From positions 1 to 12,825 of the forward strand of contig JAPZRK010000122.1 of NCBI GenBank assembly GCA_027531445.1: a DNA stretch of 12,825 nucleotides, read 5' to 3'. Below the pieces are notes generated by a model. It searched no databases and was not told the origin of the DNA. It was given only the letters and a program-made list of their open reading frames with translations. Both the position numbers and the translations under genes were made by a program. The stretch's first letter is position 1, and each line of letters begins with the position of its first letter. Shown here piece by piece: positions 1 through 6,387 of the stretch. Origin of the DNA: Leptospira sp. GTDB lineage: Bacteria; Spirochaetota; Leptospiria; Leptospirales; Leptospiraceae.

Positions 1-79
1 GTCAATAAAAATTTTTAAAAAATTAAAAACAAAATTTCAAAAATCAATCTAGGCAGATCTTGGGAAAAAGGAATGATGA
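1..79 (+). promoter_or_regulatory. AT-rich 5' region and RBS of the phospholipase gene
   Basis: The first 50 bases contain only six G or C residues. They include a perfect 7-bp inverted repeat, AATTTTT (10-16) and AAAAATT (18-24). Such DNA could be an UP-like or bendable promoter element, or the tail of an upstream terminator, but no convincing -35/-10 pair stands out. An AAGGA at about 69-72 sits 7 bases before the ATG at 80 and serves as the ribosome binding site. A six-codon out-of-frame mini reading frame (ATG at 73, stop at 91-93) overlaps the gene start. Confidence 0.3.
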
Positions 80-1804
80 ATGAAAGACCTTGAAGGAAAA
101 ATTCACCTTGTCTCTGGGCTCCCGCTTTTTAGAAGCCTCTCCAAAAAAGAAATTGTTTGGATTGCGGAAAGAGTGCAAATTTTAGAAGCAAAGAGAGAGG
201 AGCTCCTATACAAAAAGGGGGGAAATGACCACAGCCTTTACTTGATACTCTCTGGTTCCGTCAAAGTGTTTCTGCCAGCAAAGGGAGAAACAAAAGAAGA
301 GGAGCTTCAAGTTTTAAAAAAGGGAGAGTATTTCGGAATCCATTCCCTACTGACCGAAGAAATTCATTCACACAGTGTAAAAACAATCACTGAATCTAGA
401 TTTTTGGTGCTTCGCCAGAAAGAATTCAAAGAGCTCATCCAAAAAATCCCCTTCCTATCCATTACTTTTTCTCGAATGCTTACAAAAACCCTCCGAAATG
501 AATTTCTCGGGAACAGAGAATTTTTCAAAAATTCGGTCATCTGTTTTGTTCACTCCTCAGATATCGGAGTTGATTTTTATACAATGAAACTTGCGGAAGC
601 GATTGAGCGAGAGTCTGGAAAAAAAAGCATTGTACTCAGGTTCAACCAACGTCCCATTGCAGAAGAATCTAAATCAGAATATTTAAAATCATACCGATTC
701 AAAGACATAGATAAAATCAAAGACGCATTGAGTCGACATTATGCGACGCATTCCTTCATTTTTCTAGAAATTTTTATTGAGGATTCACCTGAACTTAAAA
801 AGGCATTATTGGAAGAAGCAGATAGCATAGATAATTTAATGCCGCTAAAGGAATCATCGGAAAGCCAAACACCTACTCCAAATTTCATCTCTGAAGAATC
901 TCGGTCCAACGAGATCCTTTACCATGAAACGCAGCTAGAATCAATCATACACTCTGACCAGTTCAATAGACATATTACGAGAAAGGCAAGGGAACTTTCT
1001 GGAGTTCAAGTTGGATTGGCATTAGGTGGTGGAGCGGCCTTAGGTCTTGCACAGATTGGAGTCATGAAGGTTTTTGAAGAAGAGGGCCTACCAATTGACA
1101 TCATTGCAGGAACGAGTATTGGTGCTGTCATTGGTGCTTTTTGGGCAAGCGGATTGGGATACAAAGGAATCATGCCACTATTAACCGAAATCGATTCCAT
1201 CTTTAAAATGTTTAAATTGATTGATCTATCCTTCCCTGGTCAAGGATTACTGCATGGAAAACACGTTCGAAATCTATTGGAAAAATACTTGGGTGACCTA
1301 ACATTTGAAGAGCTTCCCACAAAACTACTATTGATTTCTTGTGACATTACGAGTCGAAAGGAGATTGTCCTCTCCGAAGGAAAGGTACTGGATGCGCTCA
1401 TGGCAAGCATTTCCATACCAGGAGTGTTTGCTCCTCAGACACAAGAAAATGGGAAAATATATGTTGATGGTGGAATCGTGAATCCGCTTCCAGTTTCTCC
1501 ACTGACTCACGACGGTGTCGAGAGGATTATTGCCGTGAATTCGATGCCTTCCTCAAAAGACCAAATGAAAACGAATAAATTGGCAAATTTGAACGTTCTA
1601 GATATCATCGTAAACAGTTTATATTCTCTCCAATACCGCATTGGCAAGTATTCCGCTCAAGATGCAGATGTGTATCTCAATCCCATTCTACCCAACTCAA
1701 ATTGGTTTGAATTTTGGCGCAGTGAAGAATTTATAAAATTAGGGGAACAGGTCGCAAGGGACTCCTTAACCGAAATTCGTAAGTTATACGAAAGAACTAT
1801 TTAG
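80..1804 (+). CDS. Patatin-like phospholipase with N-terminal cNMP-binding-like domain (NTE/RssA type)
   Basis: Predicted serine esterase or phospholipase of 574 residues. Residues ~14-135 form a cyclic-nucleotide-binding-type beta-roll. Residues ~150-260 form a poorly conserved linker, possibly Rossmann-like. The patatin domain starts at ~310 with the oxyanion-hole loop GGGAALG (316-322), the nucleophile elbow GTSIG (Ser346) and the catalytic DGG (Asp463), so the catalytic Ser-Asp dyad is intact. This order (cNMP-like domain, then patatin) is that of bacterial relatives of neuropathy target esterase. The phosphate-binding cassette of the N-terminal domain reads FGIHSL then EIHSHSV; the Glu and Arg that contact cAMP in CAP/PKA-type sites are not apparent, so classical cAMP binding is doubtful. 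There is no signal peptide, so it probably acts in the cytosol or at the inner membrane face on phospholipids or lysophospholipids. The start at 80 is chosen because AAGGA lies 7 bases upstream; ATGs at 73 and 76 are in another frame. Confidence 0.93.
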   Translation: MKDLEGKIHLVSGLPLFRSLSKKEIVWIAERVQILEAKREELLYKKGGNDHSLYLILSGSVKVFLPAKGETKEEELQVLKKGEYFGIHSLLTEEIHSHSVKTITESRFLVLRQKEFKELIQKIPFLSITFSRMLTKTLRNEFLGNREFFKNSVICFVHSSDIGVDFYTMKLAEAIERESGKKSIVLRFNQRPIAEESKSEYLKSYRFKDIDKIKDALSRHYATHSFIFLEIFIEDSPELKKALLEEADSIDNLMPLKESSESQTPTPNFISEESRSNEILYHETQLESIIHSDQFNRHITRKARELSGVQVGLALGGGAALGLAQIGVMKVFEEEGLPIDIIAGTSIGAVIGAFWASGLGYKGIMPLLTEIDSIFKMFKLIDLSFPGQGLLHGKHVRNLLEKYLGDLTFEELPTKLLLISCDITSRKEIVLSEGKVLDALMASISIPGVFAPQTQENGKIYVDGGIVNPLPVSPLTHDGVERIIAVNSMPSSKDQMKTNKLANLNVLDIIVNSLYSLQYRIGKYSAQDADVYLNPILPNSNWFEFWRSEEFIKLGEQVARDSLTEIRKLYERTI

Positions 1805-1822
1805 CTCTTTTGGATTTAGATT

Positions 1823-1841
1823 TTTTTCCTTTTTGGAAAAA
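1823..1841. terminator. Possible AT-rich bidirectional stem-loop
   Basis: TTTTTCC (1823-1829) and GGAAAAA (1835-1841) form a 7-bp inverted repeat around a TTTTT loop, 18 bases after the phospholipase stop. A T-rich stretch follows. Only two of the seven pairs are G-C, so this is a weak terminator at best, but it is the only hairpin in the 107-bp gap. Confidence 0.25.
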
Positions 1842-1848
1842 TATTTAT

Positions 1849-1876
1849 TTGTCTTCCCTCAGTGGATTCAAATAAA
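1849..1876 (+). promoter_or_regulatory. Candidate sigma70-like promoter for the lipoprotein/YceI/DUF5777 operon
   Basis: TTGTCT (1849-1854) matches four of six -35 consensus bases. AATAAA (1871-1876) matches four of six -10 bases, with a 16-base spacer. It lies 35 bases before the first ATG of the operon and after the possible stem-loop at 1823-1841. The match is modest and could arise by chance in AT-rich DNA. Confidence 0.22.
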
Positions 1877-1911
1877 GAGAATCAGCATCATTAGTTGGAA
1901 CTGATAAAAAA

Positions 1912-2346
1912 ATGATTAAAATATTTGCATTCCTTCCACTTACCTTTCTTTTCATTACATGTGATCTAATTTCTCCGAAAGAATCAGATGACAGATCGGC
2001 AATCATAGGATTAGTCGCCCTTTCAAGAACGAGTTCCTTGTCCAATACGACCACAGCAAGATTTCCTACTCCAAGCTGTGAAGTGTCTACTCCGGCTTTT
2101 TCTACTCTGAAGGACGCAGGTTTTGAATCTACCTGTGGCCAGTCTGGATGCCACATTACTGGAGGATCAGCCGCAAATAAATTCCGAGCCTCTTTGTATT
2201 CGGAAGTTTTGACTTATGTAAATTCTGGAGTTCCATCAACATCGCTACTTTATAGAGAGCAGTCCACCGGTTCCATGTCACAATACACAACACAAGCGAT
2301 TGATAAGGCGATCTATTGTTGGATTTTAGGTGGAGCAAAACAATAA
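1912..2346 (+). CDS. Secreted lipoprotein with C-x4-C-H cytochrome-like motif (paralogue A)
   Basis: Small exported protein of 144 residues and first gene of the four-gene envelope operon. The N-terminus is a short hydrophobic signal ending FITC, with the lipid-modified Cys expected at 17; this is a relaxed, spirochaete-like lipobox. After a Ser/Thr-rich linker comes FSTLKDAGFESTCGQSGCH, giving a C-x4-C-H motif at 75-81 in place of the canonical C-x2-C-H haem site. The C-terminus contains SLLYREQSTGSM and then AIYCWILGGA. This order (Cys/His motif, S-L-L-Y, a Met, then W-I-x-G-G-A) matches small c-type cytochrome-like domains of the PSCyt1 and Bacteroidota kind, so Met122 is a possible distal haem ligand. 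Cys56 and Cys136 are also conserved in the next gene and may form a disulfide. Haem binding is inferred, not shown. The start has a weak RBS (GGAA, 11 bases upstream). Confidence 0.8.
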   Translation: MIKIFAFLPLTFLFITCDLISPKESDDRSAIIGLVALSRTSSLSNTTTARFPTPSCEVSTPAFSTLKDAGFESTCGQSGCHITGGSAANKFRASLYSEVLTYVNSGVPSTSLLYREQSTGSMSQYTTQAIDKAIYCWILGGAKQ

Positions 2347-2349
2347 CAG

Positions 2350-2751
2350 ATGCTAGCTTCAACCAGAGTTCTTTTTTTATTTATATCTGTATTTCATTTT
2401 GCATGTTCTTACAATTCTGCAACTAGCGAAGAAAGGGAAATTGCAACAAATGCGATTGTTCTAGCTATTGCCACAACTCCGGCTCCTGCCATCTCTTGTG
2501 ATTCTACTTCGCCATCCTTTTCTACCTTGGGAACTGCTGGCTTTGATTCATCTTGTGGAAGATCAGGTTGCCATAATGGAACTGTAAGATTCAACACGGC
2601 AAACTATAGTCAGGTGAGAGGACTTACCACTCCAGGAAACACGAATACATCTACTCTTTATTCTCAGATAAAAGGTGGAATGGCAATCTATTCAAATCCA
2701 ACAATCGATCGAGCCGTCTTTTGTTGGATTCAGGGTGGCTCAAATCCGTGA
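2350..2751 (+). CDS. Secreted lipoprotein with C-x4-C-H cytochrome-like motif (paralogue B)
   Basis: Paralogue of the preceding gene, 133 residues, separated from it by only 3 bases. The signal peptide ends HFAC, with lipid-modified Cys19 expected. The core repeats the neighbour's layout: Cys50, then 19 residues to the motif CGRSGCH (Cys69, Cys74, His75), then STLYSQIKGGM (Met111) and FCWIQGG (Cys125, Trp126). The shared stretch FSTLxxAGFxSxCGxSGCH shows common descent. The DNA of the two copies is well diverged and the C-terminal part is 5 residues shorter here, so the duplication is old rather than an assembly artefact. The four core Cys and the His are kept in both copies, which implies selection for a bound cofactor, a metal or disulfides. 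Best guess is a membrane-anchored monohaem c-type-cytochrome-like protein; a redox-inactive disulfide fold is the alternative. Its stop codon overlaps the start of the YceI-like gene. Confidence 0.8.
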   Translation: MLASTRVLFLFISVFHFACSYNSATSEEREIATNAIVLAIATTPAPAISCDSTSPSFSTLGTAGFDSSCGRSGCHNGTVRFNTANYSQVRGLTTPGNTNTSTLYSQIKGGMAIYSNPTIDRAVFCWIQGGSNP

Positions 2752-3284
2752 GATCTCTTCTTTTTATTTTTTTTGCGATTTTTTATCTATATTCAAATCT
2801 ATATTCTTCTCCAAATCAATGGAAAGTGACTTCAGGAAAAGTGTATTTCAAATCCGAAACCGATTTAGAAACCATAACGGGAAATGGAGAAGTTATTTCG
2901 GGTTATCTAGACCTTGTTTCAAAAAAAATTAAAATTGAAGTCCCTCTGGGAAACATAAAGACAAGTAACAAATTGCAGACGTCCCATCTCCATGATAATT
3001 ACTTTGAAATAGATAAATATCCCGTGGCCATATTTGAAGGAGATGTCGCCGAAATTAAACAATCTGGAGAAGTTAAGGCAATTGGCTCACTCACATTACA
3101 TGGAATAAAGAAAGAGAATGTGACTATTTCAGGGAATTTAGAAAAAACTCAGCTTGGCCTTGAACAAATATCATACTTTACAATCAATTTAAAAGACCAT
3201 AATATTGAGGTTCCAAAATTGGTGTTTTTAAAAGTAAATCCAATCATCCAAGTAAAAGTGAAAATCCTGTGGGAAATCGAATGA
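2748..3284 (+). CDS. YceI-like periplasmic lipid/isoprenoid-binding protein
   Basis: Exported protein of 178 residues. YceI proteins are lipocalin-like beta-barrels that hold isoprenoid quinones or other amphiphilic lipids in the periplasm. Family hallmarks are visible: a conserved SHLHDNYFEIDKYPVAIFEG segment (79-98) matching the HL..-FF-dv..yP.a.F pattern, GSLTLHGIKKENV (113-125) and LKDHNIEVPKL (148-158). The hydrophobic stretch at 2-20 is the signal peptide. I use GTG at 2748 rather than TTG at 2721. GGGTGG (2733-2738) lies 9 bases before the GTG, the signal peptide then begins cleanly with M-R-S, and the GTG overlaps the upstream TGA as GTGA, the form typical of translational coupling. 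Its position between cytochrome-like lipoproteins and an outer-membrane barrel suggests a lipid or quinone ligand linked to their function, but that is inference. Confidence 0.85.
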   Translation: MRSLLFIFFAIFYLYSNLYSSPNQWKVTSGKVYFKSETDLETITGNGEVISGYLDLVSKKIKIEVPLGNIKTSNKLQTSHLHDNYFEIDKYPVAIFEGDVAEIKQSGEVKAIGSLTLHGIKKENVTISGNLEKTQLGLEQISYFTINLKDHNIEVPKLVFLKVNPIIQVKVKILWEIE

Positions 3285-4333
3285 AATTTTTTTTATATTC
3301 AACTACGTTGCTTCTCATTTTTCCAACGTTTGTCTTTTCCCAAGCGAAGTCTAACACTCATTTCATGGGATCAAGTAATATTTTTATGCCTTCGACCGAA
3401 GACGTAGGTAAAAATAATCTAGTATTTCGCTTCAACCACCGTTTTGGAAATGCAAAGACAGGATTTGATGAATTCTATGGACTAGACCTAGGTGCAAATA
3501 CACAACTAGCCCTCGACTACGGAATCACAGATAGATTGATGATTGGTGTTGCTCGCACTTCTCAAAATAAAACTTGGGAATTACGCTCAAAGTTCCGGAT
3601 CATTTCTCAAGATTGGTTTCCATTTACTGTCAGTCTTTTTGGAGCGATCGGACAGGAAACTTCAAGTCAAAGTTATACGTTCAATTATTTCAATCGAAGT
3701 TGGTCAGGTAACAGTGCTGTAGATGCACAACTGAATCGAGATTTGAATACCTATACGCTAACTGACAATGATAAAAGATCCTATTTAACATCTCTCTTGA
3801 TTTCAAGGAAATTTTCGGAAACAATTTCGCTACAAGTATCGCCAATGTATGTTCACCGGAATTTTACTCCCGAACAGACGAATCATGATCGAATTGGAGT
3901 TGATATTGGCGGTAGAATCAAACTTTCCACTCGTGTCGATTTTACCTTCAATGCTATCTTCACTCCCAAACGAGATTATTTTGGTCAATCTTATACCGAA
4001 GAATCGCAAAAGTCTTCTACAACAGGTGTGAATCAGTTGACCAGTGACCAAATCAATACAGGTCTTCGAAATGGTACGCTCACAACCTCTGAAATATTAT
4101 TACGAAATGTTTTGTTGGATGAACCCGTAAAACATAGATTTATACCACTAGGAATCGGCTTTGATATTGAAACAGGTGGACATGTCTTTCAGCTTTTCAT
4201 CTCAAACAATCGAACTCTGGCTCAAACTCAATTGCTAAGAGGCGCTGATTTTGATCTTCGGAAAAATGAATTTTGCCTAGGCTTCAACATCATGCGTCAA
4301 TTTAGCTTTGATACGGAAAAAGAAGCTTGGTAG
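3281..4333 (+). CDS. DUF5777-type outer-membrane beta-barrel protein
   Basis: Predicted outer-membrane protein of 350 residues. A Sec signal peptide (1-20, ending TFVFS before QA) is followed by alternating beta-strand sequence to the C-terminus. Recognisable DUF5777 features are the early NHRFGN segment (52-57), DEFYGLDLGANTQLALDYGI (63-82, one residue differing in copies I recall), SRKFSETISLQVSPMYVHRN (175-194), the strong signature DIETGGHVFQL (295-305) and a terminal LGFNIMRQFSF strand (333-343). The function of this family is not known to me. In Bacteroidota I recall such barrels near YceI and c-type-cytochrome-like genes, the arrangement seen here. I place the start at ATG 3281 rather than GTG 3269: GGGAA lies 6 bases upstream and the ATG overlaps the YceI stop as ATGA. 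The segment at ~236-285 is Ser/Thr/Asn-rich and may be an extracellular loop. Confidence 0.83.
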   Translation: MKFFLYSTTLLLIFPTFVFSQAKSNTHFMGSSNIFMPSTEDVGKNNLVFRFNHRFGNAKTGFDEFYGLDLGANTQLALDYGITDRLMIGVARTSQNKTWELRSKFRIISQDWFPFTVSLFGAIGQETSSQSYTFNYFNRSWSGNSAVDAQLNRDLNTYTLTDNDKRSYLTSLLISRKFSETISLQVSPMYVHRNFTPEQTNHDRIGVDIGGRIKLSTRVDFTFNAIFTPKRDYFGQSYTEESQKSSTTGVNQLTSDQINTGLRNGTLTTSEILLRNVLLDEPVKHRFIPLGIGFDIETGGHVFQLFISNNRTLAQTQLLRGADFDLRKNEFCLGFNIMRQFSFDTEKEAW

Positions 4334-4359
4334 CTTTCGAAGTTTAGTTTTACCGGGAT

Positions 4360-5361
4360 TCAATCTCGATCTGGAGATAGGATCACAATGTTGAAAGGAT
4401 CTCTCTCAAACGGAATTGAATCTTTGATTGTTTCTGAAAACCTTAGCGCCCCAGTGATCACCGTGCCCGTCGTTAAACCCGCGAAAATCCCTTCTTTTTC
4501 ATAAAGATCGGCTTGCAAGTGTAAAGCTTCTTCTTGGTTTACGGGAAATACTCCGTCTACCAATTTTGGATCATAAACTGCTGGTAAGGAAATTTCTTCC
4601 TGCGACTTTTTATCCTTTGCCTTTGCATAAAGGAGAAAAGGAGAATTTGATTTTCCAGCAAGTAAAACCTTTGTTTTTGAATTTTGAGATTTTAAGTAAC
4701 GACCTATACCTGTGATTGCCCCGCCTGTTCCCGGAGCAGAAATAATGGCACCCACTTTGCCTTGGAGATCACGCCAAATTTCTGGGCCTGTAGTTTTGAA
4801 ATGAAAATTAGGATTTGCTGGATTTGAACTCTCATCGGGAATCCACCCGTTTACTTTTTGGGCCTTTTTCATCGCCAAATCAAATAATAAGCCTGAGTCA
4901 GCAACACTTGTGACTGTTACTTCTGCTCCATAACTACGTAAGGTTTGAATCCTTTCAGGAGCAGTAGAAAGTGGAACTAGGCAAAAAACCGGATACTCCC
5001 GAATCTTACCAATCCAGGAGTAACTTATGGAGGAAGATCCAGCTCCGTATAACACAACAGACATACCTTTCTTCAATTTACCACGTCTTTCTGCATCTAC
5101 AAACATAGCAAGAGCTGTTCTATCTTTAGCGGATCCAGTCGGATTTAAAAACTCTGCTTTTAAATACAGCTGTATACCAGAGTATTCAGAACCGATTCGA
5201 TTCAGCCGGATGAGAGGAGTGTTTCCAACAAGTTCGAGGATGCTGTCCTTAATCGGATTTGCAACAGAAAGCTCCTTTCCAAAGATACCTTGGACATTAT
5301 TCAATGCCTGAAGTAAGCTATTGCCAAAATCATCAATACCTTTGGAGATTGGATCAAACAT
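4360..5361 (-). CDS. Divergent fold-type II PLP enzyme (cysteine synthase/CBS-like)
   Basis: Protein of 333 residues in the O-acetylserine sulfhydrylase / cystathionine beta-synthase family. Conserved parts are GNTPLIRL (46-53), NPTGSAKDR (73-81) with Lys79 as the predicted PLP Schiff-base lysine, and the PLP-phosphate loop GTGGAITG (211-218). The substrate-binding loop is abnormal. Where relatives have T-S-G-N-T-G, whose Asn stacks on PLP and whose loop binds the amino-acid carboxylate, this protein reads YGAGSSSI (105-112). The usual late S-S-G-A motif is TTGT (297-300). An N-terminal extension of ~38 residues precedes the catalytic fold. PLP binding is thus likely, but ordinary cysteine synthesis is not assured; a different amino-acid substrate or a regulatory role is possible. 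The gene begins 3 bases after the FKBP stop and is the last gene of the minus-strand run. The RBS is weak, suggesting read-through from upstream. Confidence 0.85.
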   Translation of the reverse strand: MFDPISKGIDDFGNSLLQALNNVQGIFGKELSVANPIKDSILELVGNTPLIRLNRIGSEYSGIQLYLKAEFLNPTGSAKDRTALAMFVDAERRGKLKKGMSVVLYGAGSSSISYSWIGKIREYPVFCLVPLSTAPERIQTLRSYGAEVTVTSVADSGLLFDLAMKKAQKVNGWIPDESSNPANPNFHFKTTGPEIWRDLQGKVGAIISAPGTGGAITGIGRYLKSQNSKTKVLLAGKSNSPFLLYAKAKDKKSQEEISLPAVYDPKLVDGVFPVNQEEALHLQADLYEKEGIFAGLTTGTVITGALRFSETIKDSIPFERDPFNIVILSPDRD

Positions 5362-5364
5362 GAC

Positions 5365-5745
5365 TTATTTTACTTTAAGTAGTTCAACTTCAAAAATGAG
5401 TGTGGAATTGGCAGGGATGGGGCCAACAGGTCGGTTCCCATAACCCATTTTAGGTGGAATTGTAAGCTTGCGTTTACCACCTTCTTTCATACCAACGATT
5501 CCCTTTTCCCATCCTTGAATGACTTGTCCTGCACCCAAATCAAATTGAAAGGGCTCGCCTCGATCTACAGAGGAATCGAATACCTTTCCATTGGTAAGTT
5601 TACCAGTGTAGTGAACCGTAACTGTTGTTCCTCGAACCGCTTCTTTACCAAGTCCAATCTTCGTGTCTTGGATAAGCAAATCGTCTGATGCAAAAAGAGA
5701 AGTAAATCCGATAAGCAATAATAATTTTGCGAATACTTGTTTCAT
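5365..5745 (-). CDS. Secreted FKBP-type peptidyl-prolyl cis-trans isomerase
   Basis: Single FKBP domain with an export signal, 126 residues. It would catalyse cis-trans isomerisation of Xaa-Pro bonds in exported proteins. Residues 1-20 form the signal peptide (MKQVFAKLLLLIGF, then SLFAS), and the FKBP domain runs from ~23 to the end. All main FKBP12 active-site positions are present: Tyr46, Phe56-Asp57, Arg62, Phe66, Val75-Ile76, Trp79, Tyr102 and Phe118, so the enzyme should be active and probably FK506-sensitive. A longer frame starts at 5805, but that would add 20 basic residues before the signal peptide and overlap leuD by 53 bases, so I take the internal ATG. The gene starts 7 bases after the leuD stop with no strong RBS, so coupling to leuD is likely. 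The mature protein is probably periplasmic; no lipobox Cys is seen. Confidence 0.9.
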   Translation of the reverse strand: MKQVFAKLLLLIGFTSLFASDDLLIQDTKIGLGKEAVRGTTVTVHYTGKLTNGKVFDSSVDRGEPFQFDLGAGQVIQGWEKGIVGMKEGGKRKLTIPPKMGYGNRPVGPIPANSTLIFEVELLKVK

Positions 5746-5752
5746 ATATTGA

Positions 5753-6379
5753 TTATACAACTTTTCGATACAACCAGGGAACTTCTTTTTGGTTTTTCTC
5801 TTCAAATTTTGTGATTTTATCCACTTTTTTCATGGTCAGTCCTATATCATCCAAACCATTCAAAAGACAATATTTCCGAAATGAATCCACATCAAAAGAG
5901 TATGAAGTTCCAACTTCTGTAAGAATGGTTTGTTTCTCCAAATCAATGGTAAGTGTCGCTCCTGGCTTTTTGGAAATCACCTGGAAAATTTCCTCCACCT
6001 TCTCAAAAGGAAGCTGAATCGGTAGCATACCATTCTTGAAACAATTATTAAAAAAGATATCCGCAAACGATGGAGCGATGATGCAACGGAATCCATAATC
6101 TTCTAAGGCCCAAGGCGCATGTTCCCTCGATGATCCACAACCAAAATTGTCCCGTGTCACAAGAACCGTTGCTCCCGCATAACGGGGAGCATTCAATTCA
6201 AAATCAGGATTTGGAATTTTGCCAGCATCATCTAGAAATCTCCAATCATGAAACAAATGTTGCCCAAATCCTGATCTTTCAATTTTTCTCAAAAATTGTT
6301 TTGGGATGATTTGGTCTGTGTCGACATTCGCTTTATCAAGCAATGCAGTAAGTCCGGTTAGTGTAGTGAATGATTTCAT
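5753..6379 (-). CDS. leuD: 3-isopropylmalate dehydratase small subunit
   Basis: Small (swivelling-domain) subunit of isopropylmalate isomerase, 208 residues, close to the usual ~200. With LeuC it interconverts 2- and 3-isopropylmalate in leucine synthesis. Diagnostic motifs are NVDTDQIIPKQFL (18-30) and the substrate-recognition loop NFGCGSSREHAPWAL (78-92). In leptospires, isoleucine is made from pyruvate through citramalate, and LeuCD is expected to carry out the analogous citramalate isomerisation as well; that is pathway knowledge, not visible here. The gene starts 8 bases after leuC, and an AGGA that overlaps the leuC stop codon provides a well-spaced RBS. Confidence 0.97.
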   Translation of the reverse strand: MKSFTTLTGLTALLDKANVDTDQIIPKQFLRKIERSGFGQHLFHDWRFLDDAGKIPNPDFELNAPRYAGATVLVTRDNFGCGSSREHAPWALEDYGFRCIIAPSFADIFFNNCFKNGMLPIQLPFEKVEEIFQVISKKPGATLTIDLEKQTILTEVGTSYSFDVDSFRKYCLLNGLDDIGLTMKKVDKITKFEEKNQKEVPWLYRKVV

Positions 6380-6387
6380 GTTTGATC

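Noticed and set aside
1006..1510. Antisense frames over the phospholipase gene
   Set aside because: They mirror the patatin coding sequence, have low-complexity or implausible proteins and no RBS; treated as shadows.
2721..2747. TTG start extending the YceI-like protein by nine residues
   Set aside because: It would place a non-signal-like MLDSGWLKS before the signal peptide. The GTG at 2748 has a better RBS and a GTGA overlap.
4355..4367. GGGAT/ATCTC stem as terminator between the convergent genes
   Set aside because: Five pairs including a G-U wobble, a three-base loop and no T-tract; on the other strand the mismatch breaks it.
5746..5805. Upstream ATG adding 20 residues to the FKBP protein
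   Set aside because: It gives a long basic stretch before a clean signal peptide and overlaps leuD by 53 bases.
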